Shown piece by piece: positions 33,178-39,210 of a DNA stretch of 39,210 nucleotides. Numbering within the stretch: position 1 is the first letter of the stretch; each line of letters begins with the position of its first letter. The notes beneath the pieces were generated by a model. The model was not told the origin of the DNA, made no database searches, and worked only from the letters and a program-made list of their open reading frames with translations. The DNA is from Bacillota bacterium (GTDB lineage Bacteria; Bacillota; Bacilli; Paenibacillales; Paenibacillaceae). The stretch covers positions 1 through 39,210 of the forward strand of contig JAEZCJ010000139.1 of NCBI GenBank assembly GCA_023433615.1, read 5' to 3'. Both the position numbers and the translations under genes were made by a program.

Positions 33178-35730
33178 ATGAGAATGGCCAGACATGGCTT
33201 GCTGCTCGCAGTACTGATCGTCGTGACAGTCTTGGCAGGCTGTTCGAGCGGCGGATCGGCGGAGCAAGCAGAGGATAATGCCCTGCCTGCCGCGGCGTTC
33301 GAGCCGGGAACGGCGCTCTCTGCTTCCTTCAACGTTGCGAACGCAGCTGGTATGAAGGGAGTCGCCGAGAGCGAGCAGCTTCAGCTGCTTGTCGATGACC
33401 AGACAGGCGCCATCGCGGTCCGGCATAAGCGGAGCGGCGAAATATGGCACAGCAACCCGCCGGAGAGGGACAACGATCCGATTGCGGCAGGAACGAATAA
33501 GGGGCTGCTCTCAGCCCAATTGAAAATCGATTATTATAACAGTTTCGGGCAGATTCAGTCCATTAATTCGCATTCGGACAGCGCTGCCTTCAAGCAGATG
33601 AAGTTCGAGCCGATCGAGGGCGGGGTTCGCGTCACCTACCAGTTCGGGACGGCCAAGAAGTCGGCAGAAGACATGCCGCTCATGCTGAGCGCCGCGCGCT
33701 TCGAAGAAGTGTCGGGCAAGCTGGATAAGGCCGGGCAGCGTGCCTTGATGATCGCTTACAAGAAAGATGCGGCCACGGGTGCCTTCGCGCGGAACGACAG
33801 CGCGCTCAACGGCCTGCAGCTGGATCGAGCGCTTAAGGCGCTAGAGGATGCGGGTTATACGGAGGAAGATCTGCAGGAGGACATGGCCGAGCTGAACTTT
33901 ACGCAGGAAAAGGCCGCGGCGCGGATTTTCTACGCATTGATCGAGTATAAGCTCGACGGCGACAACCTCGTCGTCCATGTACCGGTCGAAGACATTCGGT
34001 ACCCGGCAGAATATCCGATCAATATGGTGTCGGTACTGAGCTTCTTCGGCGCAGGCGGACCGGATGAGAAGGGATCGCTTCTCGTTCCGGACGGTTCCGG
34101 CGCGTTGATCCACTTCAACAACGGCAAGGCCAAGTATCCGGCTTACCAGCAGTACGTGTACGGTCCGGACATGACGATGGAGACGACCGAGGAGGCTGCC
34201 CGGGAGCAGCCGGTCAGACTGCCTGTATTCGGCGTCATCCGGGAAGGAAGCGCGATGCTCGGCATCATCGAGCAGGGGGCTTCCGCCGCAACCATCAATG
34301 CCGACGTTGCCGGCAAGTTGAATAGCTATAACTACGTCTACCCGGCTTTCTACGTGATCAATAAGGGTGAGGTGACGCTGCAAGCGAACAGCCAGGAGCG
34401 AACCTTGCCGAAGTTCCAAGAGCGGCCGATGAAGTCGGATTATACGATCCGTTACGCATTCCTCAGCGGGGAGGATGCCGGCTATTCGGGGATGGCCCGT
34501 TATTATCAGAGCTATCTTGAGCGGCATGACGGCTTGCCCAAGCCGATAGAGGCTGCCGCCGATGCAGACTTGCCGTTCTATCTGCAGCTCGACGGGAGCA
34601 TTACGAAGCAGAAGCATTTCGTTGGCATTCCGTATCGCGCGATCGAGCCGCTGACGACGTTCGAGCAGGCGAAGGACATCGTGGCGCGCATGCAGGAACG
34701 CGGCATCGCGAAGATCAAGCTTAAGTATGCGGGCTGGTTCAACGGCGGTCTGGACCACAAGGTTCCGAACAGCGTCAAGGTAGACGGCGCGGTAGGCGGA
34801 AGACGCGGCTTAAACGACTTCGTCTCGTTCGCACGCGAAGAAGGAATCGAATTGTACCCGGATACCGCCATCGTTACGGCGCTGTCTGGCGGCGGCTTCG
34901 ACGAGAAGGACGACGCTTCCCGCACGCTCCGGGGCGTGCCGGCAGCGCTCTACCCGCTCGATCTCGCGCTCAATCGTCGCGACCGAAGCCACCCGGCTTC
35001 TTACGTCGTAACGCCGCGTCTGGTCGATCGCTACACGGATCGCTTGCTTCGCGCGCTTGACAGCTACGATACCGGCGGCATCTCGCTGCAGGATCTAGCC
35101 GATAAGCTGAACAGCGATTTCCGAAAGAACAAGCAAATCGACCGCACGGAGTCCGAGGCGATCTCTATCGGGGCGCTGAGCAAAATCGGCGAAGCGGACC
35201 TGAAAGTCATGGCGGACGGAGGCAATGCCTACGCGCTTCCTTACGTATCGGACATCGTGCGCGCGCCGCTGTCGAGCAGCGACTTCAAGCTCGAGGACGA
35301 GGCGATTCCGTTCTATCAGATGGTCATCCGCGGGTATGTCGGCTACACGGGCGCACCGTACAACCTCTCGGCGTACACGAACGAGAAGCAGTACGTGCTC
35401 CGATTGCTGGAATACGGGGCCGGCGTGCACTTCGAATGGATTCATGCGCCGAACCACAAGGTGAAGGACACGGCTTTCAGCCATCTGTATGCCGTCAATT
35501 ACGAGCAATGGATCGATCAAGCGGCCGATATCTACCACGAGGTGAACGGCGTGCTGAAGAACGCGGGACAAGAGAAGATCGTGCAGCACGAGAAGCTTGG
35601 CGAAGGCGTGTTCAAGACCGTCTACGGGAACGGGATGTACGTGATCGTGAACTACAACTCGACGCCGGTCACGGTAGACGGGATCACGGTTGAAGCCGAG
35701 AGCTATAAGACAGGCGGTGAGCAAGCTTGA
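33178..35730 (+). CDS. Large lipoprotein, DUF5696-like, possible glycosidase
   Basis: The 850-residue product has a lipoprotein signal (VLAGCSS, cysteine 22). A beta-rich domain of about 400 residues follows, opening with a GAIAVRHKRSGEIWHSNPP-like segment as in mutarotase-like N-terminal domains of glycosidases. A region with the spacing of a (beta/alpha)8 barrel spans about 460-770, with strand ends KIKLKYAGWFNGG, IELYPDTAIV, GISLQDL and KVMADGGNAYALPYVSD. A small C-terminal beta domain closes it (YVIVNYNSTPVTVDG). Asp in GISLQDL (about 638) and MADGG (about 680) are possible catalytic residues. I believe it matches the uncharacterised DUF5696 family, from memory. Activity is inferred, not shown. 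It overlaps the next permease gene by four bases and should act on the outer face. Confidence 0.7.
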   Translation: MRMARHGLLLAVLIVVTVLAGCSSGGSAEQAEDNALPAAAFEPGTALSASFNVANAAGMKGVAESEQLQLLVDDQTGAIAVRHKRSGEIWHSNPPERDNDPIAAGTNKGLLSAQLKIDYYNSFGQIQSINSHSDSAAFKQMKFEPIEGGVRVTYQFGTAKKSAEDMPLMLSAARFEEVSGKLDKAGQRALMIAYKKDAATGAFARNDSALNGLQLDRALKALEDAGYTEEDLQEDMAELNFTQEKAAARIFYALIEYKLDGDNLVVHVPVEDIRYPAEYPINMVSVLSFFGAGGPDEKGSLLVPDGSGALIHFNNGKAKYPAYQQYVYGPDMTMETTEEAAREQPVRLPVFGVIREGSAMLGIIEQGASAATINADVAGKLNSYNYVYPAFYVINKGEVTLQANSQERTLPKFQERPMKSDYTIRYAFLSGEDAGYSGMARYYQSYLERHDGLPKPIEAAADADLPFYLQLDGSITKQKHFVGIPYRAIEPLTTFEQAKDIVARMQERGIAKIKLKYAGWFNGGLDHKVPNSVKVDGAVGGRRGLNDFVSFAREEGIELYPDTAIVTALSGGGFDEKDDASRTLRGVPAALYPLDLALNRRDRSHPASYVVTPRLVDRYTDRLLRALDSYDTGGISLQDLADKLNSDFRKNKQIDRTESEAISIGALSKIGEADLKVMADGGNAYALPYVSDIVRAPLSSSDFKLEDEAIPFYQMVIRGYVGYTGAPYNLSAYTNEKQYVLRLLEYGAGVHFEWIHAPNHKVKDTAFSHLYAVNYEQWIDQAADIYHEVNGVLKNAGQEKIVQHEKLGEGVFKTVYGNGMYVIVNYNSTPVTVDGITVEAESYKTGGEQA

Positions 35731-36641
35731 GAACGTTGTTAAGGTTCGGCGGGAGAAATCGCTCCTATGAAGGGCAGAAGGCGTTCTGGGGCATCATCTA
35801 CGTCCTGCCATGGCTGCTTGGATTCCTATTCTTCTTCCTGATTCCCTTGATTACTTCGGTGCGTTACAGCTTGAGCGATATCGAGGCCAACGCGAACGGG
35901 ATGACGATCGAATACGTCGGCTTCGCGAATTACATTCAGGCGCTTACGGTCAATACGAGCTTCAACCGCACCTTGACGGAATCGATCGTGAACATGGTCG
36001 TCAACGTGCCGCTGATCGTCATCTTCAGCCTGTTCCTGGCCGTCCTGCTGAACCAGAAGTTCTTCGGCAGGGCCGTTGCGAGATCGATCTTCTTCTTGCC
36101 GGTCATTCTCGCCTCCGGCATCATTGCCACGCTGGAGTCGACGAGCCTGGTGCAGGCGATCAACGATCAGAACGCCGGCTCCGGCGGCTTCATCAATGCG
36201 CTGGGCGCCTTCGAGCTGGAGCGCATCATGCTCCGGTCCGGCGTCAACGAGGACATCGTCATGTACCTGACGGGCGCCGTCGATCGGATCTACCAGATCG
36301 TCAGCCAATCGGGCGTCCAGATCCTGATCTTCCTGGCGGGCATCCAGACGATCTCCCCGCAGCTGTACGAGGCGTCCAAGATCGAAGGGGCGACCGGCTA
36401 TGAAGCGTTCTGGAAAATCACGTTCCCGATGGTCAGCCCGCTCATCCTCGTGAACGTGATCTATACGATCATCGACTCGTTCTCCCGGAACAGCATGACG
36501 GACTTGATCAAGACGACGGGCTTCGACAGCTTCAACTTCGGCCTCAGCTCGGCGATGGCCTGGATCTATTTCATCGCGATCATGATCATTCTGTCGATCA
36601 GCACGTACATCATTTCAAAAAGAGTCTTCTACCAAGACTAA
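35727..36641 (+). CDS. Sugar ABC transporter permease, MalF/LplB type (second pair)
   Basis: The 304-residue product has six membrane helices and an EAA loop EASKIEGATGYEAFWKITFP (about residues 210-230). A long periplasmic-side loop (about 130-195) interrupts the usual spacing. It starts at TTG 35727, overlapping the preceding stop as TTGA, with AGGCGGTGA upstream, so translation is coupled to the DUF5696-like gene. Its partner permease lies 187 bases further on, an unusual gap for such a pair. Confidence 0.9.
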   Translation: MRTLLRFGGRNRSYEGQKAFWGIIYVLPWLLGFLFFFLIPLITSVRYSLSDIEANANGMTIEYVGFANYIQALTVNTSFNRTLTESIVNMVVNVPLIVIFSLFLAVLLNQKFFGRAVARSIFFLPVILASGIIATLESTSLVQAINDQNAGSGGFINALGAFELERIMLRSGVNEDIVMYLTGAVDRIYQIVSQSGVQILIFLAGIQTISPQLYEASKIEGATGYEAFWKITFPMVSPLILVNVIYTIIDSFSRNSMTDLIKTTGFDSFNFGLSSAMAWIYFIAIMIILSISTYIISKRVFYQD

Positions 36642-36678
36642 GGGTCGACTTGTGATCGCGAAGCATCTCGAGAAGCGT

Positions 36679-36692
36679 ATTCGACGTCGAAT
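36679..36692. repeat. 14-bp perfect palindrome between the second-pair permease genes
   Basis: ATTCGACGTCGAAT reads the same on both strands. It lies in a 187-base gap between two genes that normally abut. No convincing promoter or terminator was found in the gap, so its role is unknown. Confidence 0.5.
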
Positions 36693-36828
36693 CTTGAACG
36701 CTGGCGAAAATTCCGGTGCTCATGTAGCTCTGACTACACTGCGCACCTCATTTTCTACCATCGTCCAACCTTCTCGGCGCTGACAAGCGACCTGTTCAAA
36801 CAATTACTATTAAAGGAGGGTGAACGCA

Positions 36829-37776
36829 ATGCTGCTGGCCCGATTGACATCGCTTCAGAGCTGGAAAGGGTGGCTGTGGTCCGTGGTCAGGTTCGTGCTG
36901 ATCGTGGGACTATCGTTCGTCGTCCTGTTCCCGATCCTGCAGAAAATATCGACGTCGATCAAGGACAAGGTAGACCTCTATTCGCCGATCGTCGTCTTCA
37001 TTCCGGAGAATTATTCGCTGGACAACTTCGTGCAGGCGATCGCGATCATGGATTATTGGGAGACGCTGGTCAACACGTTCCTGCTGTCCGGCACGACGAC
37101 GATTCTGACTGCCGCCTCATGCGCGCTCGCCGGCTATGCGTTCGCGCGGCTCAAGTTCAAGGGCAGCAATCTGTTGTTCGGCGGCGTCATTCTGACGATT
37201 CTCGTGCCGCCGACGACGATATTGATTCCGATCTACATGAATTTGAAGGACTTCAGCCTGCTCGGCCTGATGACGCTGTTCTCCGATAAGCCGGTGAACC
37301 TGCTCAATTCGTACTGGCCGTTCATCTTGACGTCGCTCACCGCAAGCTCCTTGAAAGCCGGCCTATACATCTATATTTTCCGGCAATTTTTCCGAGGCAT
37401 TCCGAAGGAAGTTGAGGAGGCGGCGTATATCGACGGCGCGGGCGTAGGATCGACGTTCATGCGGATCATGCTGCCGAATGCGGTGCCGGCGATCGTGACC
37501 GTGCTGCTCTTCTCCTTCGTCTGGCAATGGAACGACAGCTTCTTCACGACGACGTACTTGACTTCGAGCAAAGTGATGTCGACGCAGCTGGCGTCGCTGC
37601 CGTACAATCTGGCGATCATGCTCCAAGGCGGCGTCACGACGAACAGCGACCCATTCTATCAGAGCATGGTACAGGATACGGGGATTCTGCTCGCCATCCT
37701 TCCGCTGGTCATTATATACTTGTTCGTACAGCGGTATTTTGTCGAGAGTATCGAGCGCACCGGCATCGTCGGATAG
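36829..37776 (+). CDS. Sugar ABC transporter permease, MalG/YtcP type (second pair)
   Basis: From ATG 36829 (9 bases after AAAGGAGG; a GTG at 36820 abuts that site) the product has 315 residues with six membrane helices and the EAA loop EAAYIDGAGVGSTFMRIMLP (about residues 200-220). A longer than usual extracellular loop (about 150-180, with LLGLMTLFSDKPVNLLNSYW) is present. It pairs with the preceding permease. Which binding protein serves this pair is undetermined; the 24820 lipoprotein and the 6713 lipoprotein are candidates. Confidence 0.9.
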   Translation: MLLARLTSLQSWKGWLWSVVRFVLIVGLSFVVLFPILQKISTSIKDKVDLYSPIVVFIPENYSLDNFVQAIAIMDYWETLVNTFLLSGTTTILTAASCALAGYAFARLKFKGSNLLFGGVILTILVPPTTILIPIYMNLKDFSLLGLMTLFSDKPVNLLNSYWPFILTSLTASSLKAGLYIYIFRQFFRGIPKEVEEAAYIDGAGVGSTFMRIMLPNAVPAIVTVLLFSFVWQWNDSFFTTTYLTSSKVMSTQLASLPYNLAIMLQGGVTTNSDPFYQSMVQDTGILLAILPLVIIYLFVQRYFVESIERTGIVG

Positions 37777-37793
37777 ATCGAGAGAATGACGCC

Positions 37794-37836
37794 ATACGCC
37801 CCGCGGGTTAAGCATTGGCGACCCCGCTGGGCGTAT
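37794..37836 (+). terminator. GC-rich hairpin after the second permease pair
   Basis: ATACGCCC (37794-37801) pairs with GGGCGTAT (37829-37836), and an inner GCGGG/CCCGC arm extends it. No T run follows, so it may act as an RNA-stabilising stem or weak terminator instead of a full stop. Confidence 0.5.
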
Positions 37837-37883
37837 TGCCATTGCTGGGCAGCGTGTGCTGACATCAGAAGGGGGATTGGAAG

Positions 37884-39209
37884 ATGAGTAAGTTTAATAG
37901 AAAGATCTATCTGTGGCTGGGAGCAGCGGCGGTCATCTTGATTGCGGCTGTCTGGCTGCTGCTCAGCGGTCTGGGGACGGGCGACACCGGCGGGAATGCC
38001 GGGGTCGCGAGCGAAGAACCGGCAGCCGCAGCGGAAGCCGGCGCGCCTGTCGCGGAAGAAACGGCCGCGGAAGAAGAGGCTGCGGCCGAAGAACCGGCGG
38101 TCGAAGAGCCCGCATCCGCGGAGCCGCCGCCGGCACCGTCGGTCGAGGCCGATCTCCCGTCGCTTGCCGAAGCGTATGCGGATTATTTTCCCATCGGGGC
38201 CGCGATCGAACCGAATCAGTCGACAGGGCTCAAGGCCGATCTGCTGAAGAAGCATGTCAACATGCTCGTGGCGGAGAACGTCATGAAGCCGGATGCGATG
38301 CATCCGACTGAGGAGACCTACAATTGGACGAACGCGGACCGGATCGTCGCCTTCGCGAAGGAGAACGGGATGGCTGTGCGCTTCCATACGCTCGTCTGGC
38401 ATAGCCAGGTCGGCGCTTGGTTCTTCAAGGATGCCGAAGGCAAGCCGATGGCGGACGAGACCGACCCGGACAAGCGCGAAGCGAACAAGAAGCTGCTTCT
38501 GGAGCGTCTTGACAAGCATGTCCGCACGATCGTCGAGCGATACAAGGACGATATCGTGTCCTGGGACGTCGTGAACGAGGTCGTCGAGCCGGGCGACCCG
38601 GACGGCATGCGCGCCAGCGAATGGTACAAGATCACCGGGACCGACTTCATCGAGACAGCGTTCCGTGCAGCGCGCGAAGCCGGTGGGCCGGACATCAAGC
38701 TCTACATTAACGATTACGGCACGGATGACCCGAGGAAGCGCGACATCTTATACGATCTCGTGAAGTCGATGCTGGACAAGGGCGTGCCGATCGACGGCGT
38801 AGGCCATCAGACGCATATCAGCGTTCATGGCCCGATGGTGTTCAACATCATCGAGTCGATGAAGAAGTTCAGCGAGCTGGGCCTCGACAATCTGGTTACC
38901 GAGCTCGACATGAGCTTGTACAATTGGAATGACCGCGGCGACTTCGGCGACGAAATTCCGTTCTACGTGCTCAATCGCCAGGCCGAGCGGTACAAGGAGC
39001 TGTTCGATGCGTTCAAGGAGCACAAAGACATCATCGGCGGCGTCGTGTTCTGGGGCATTGCGGATGACCATACGTGGCTGCACAATTTTCCGGTACAGGG
39101 CCGCACGGATGCACCGATGCTGTTCGACGAGTATCTGCACGCGAAGCCGGCGTTCTGGGCGGTCGCGGATCCGTCGAAGCTGGAGGAGCACCTGCTGAAG
39201 AAAGAATAG
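37884..39209 (+). CDS. Membrane-anchored GH10 endo-xylanase
   Basis: The 441-residue product has an uncleaved-looking N-terminal membrane helix (about residues 9-29). An Ala/Glu/Pro-rich acidic spacer of about 50 residues follows, and a GH10 catalytic barrel covers about 90-430. Acid/base E232 in WDVVNEVVE and nucleophile E340 in TELDMSLY are present, as is HTLVWHSQ near the active site. No carbohydrate-binding module is seen, unlike the secreted xylanase of this window. A short anchored GH10 of this kind suits trimming of oligosaccharides at the cell surface just before uptake. AAGGGGG precedes the ATG. It ends one base before the window edge. Confidence 0.94.
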   Translation: MSKFNRKIYLWLGAAAVILIAAVWLLLSGLGTGDTGGNAGVASEEPAAAAEAGAPVAEETAAEEEAAAEEPAVEEPASAEPPPAPSVEADLPSLAEAYADYFPIGAAIEPNQSTGLKADLLKKHVNMLVAENVMKPDAMHPTEETYNWTNADRIVAFAKENGMAVRFHTLVWHSQVGAWFFKDAEGKPMADETDPDKREANKKLLLERLDKHVRTIVERYKDDIVSWDVVNEVVEPGDPDGMRASEWYKITGTDFIETAFRAAREAGGPDIKLYINDYGTDDPRKRDILYDLVKSMLDKGVPIDGVGHQTHISVHGPMVFNIIESMKKFSELGLDNLVTELDMSLYNWNDRGDFGDEIPFYVLNRQAERYKELFDAFKEHKDIIGGVVFWGIADDHTWLHNFPVQGRTDAPMLFDEYLHAKPAFWAVADPSKLEEHLLKKE

Positions 39210-39210
39210 C

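Noticed and set aside
36780..36810. Possible promoter CTGACA ... TACTAT before the last permease
   Set aside because: The spacer is 19 bases and the predicted start would fall inside the ribosome-binding site, leaving no leader.
1..39210. CRISPR arrays, tRNA or rRNA genes, transposases, phage genes
   Set aside because: I looked for repeats with regular spacers, tRNA-like folds and transposase or integrase proteins and saw none.

Overview
The window reads as chromosomal DNA of a moderately GC-rich Bacillota, most likely Paenibacillaceae (Paenibacillus or Cohnella type). The evidence is strong Gly-Ala-rich Shine-Dalgarno sites, YesM/YesN two-component pairs, LplA/LplB/YtcP-style sugar transporters, many lipoproteins, and an NHL/YIP1/DUF5696-type gene group that I associate with that family. 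The genus is an inference; no rRNA or marker gene is present.

Region 1 (1-6573) is housekeeping metabolism that can replace vitamin-B12 enzymes. metE (cobalamin-independent methionine synthase) lies on the minus strand. Divergent to it, a promoter, a cobalamin riboswitch and an intrinsic terminator precede nrdH-nrdI-nrdE-nrdF, a class Ib ribonucleotide reductase operon. High cobalamin should switch the operon off.

Region 2 (6574-13620) is a sensing and arabinoxylan block: an orphan sugar-binding lipoprotein, a YesM-type histidine kinase, a YesN/AraC-type response regulator, and a GH43 plus CBM6 enzyme.

Region 3 (13621-19370) is a MacA/MacB-like ABC system with two different ATPases, an HlyD/MacA-like lipoprotein adaptor and a 959-residue FtsX-type permease. 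The second ATPase carries an AbrB-like C-terminal extension.

Region 4 (19371-24533) has a large secreted xylanase (CBM22-GH10-CBM9-CBM9), an XRE regulator with helical repeats, and a minus-strand AraC regulator whose receiver domain has lost its phosphorylation residues.

Region 5 (24534-39210) is one long plus-strand array. In order it encodes a sugar-binding lipoprotein, a terminator, a 964-residue protein fusing two carbohydrate-binding-like domains to a solute-binding protein, two permeases, an NHL-propeller/TPR/membrane protein, a YIP1-like membrane protein, a DUF5696-like lipoprotein with a possible glycosidase architecture, two more permeases and a membrane-anchored GH10 xylanase. No ATPase for sugar import is present, so the permeases probably use a shared MsmX-type ATPase encoded elsewhere.

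The working picture is a surface xylan/arabinoxylan system: secreted GH10 cuts the polymer, anchored GH10 and GH43 trim and debranch, lipoproteins bind the oligosaccharides, and two permease pairs import them. Four promoters in regions 2-5 (GH43, the MacAB-like operon, GH10, and the long array) share a direct repeat of C(A/G)GGT or AAGGT with 22-23 bp spacing, with the proximal copy 27 bp upstream of the -10 box in three promoters and 28 bp in the fourth. This looks like one operator for an AraC-type activator and is the main regulatory finding. The main candidate for an undescribed system is the composite transporter/NHL/YIP1/DUF5696 array.
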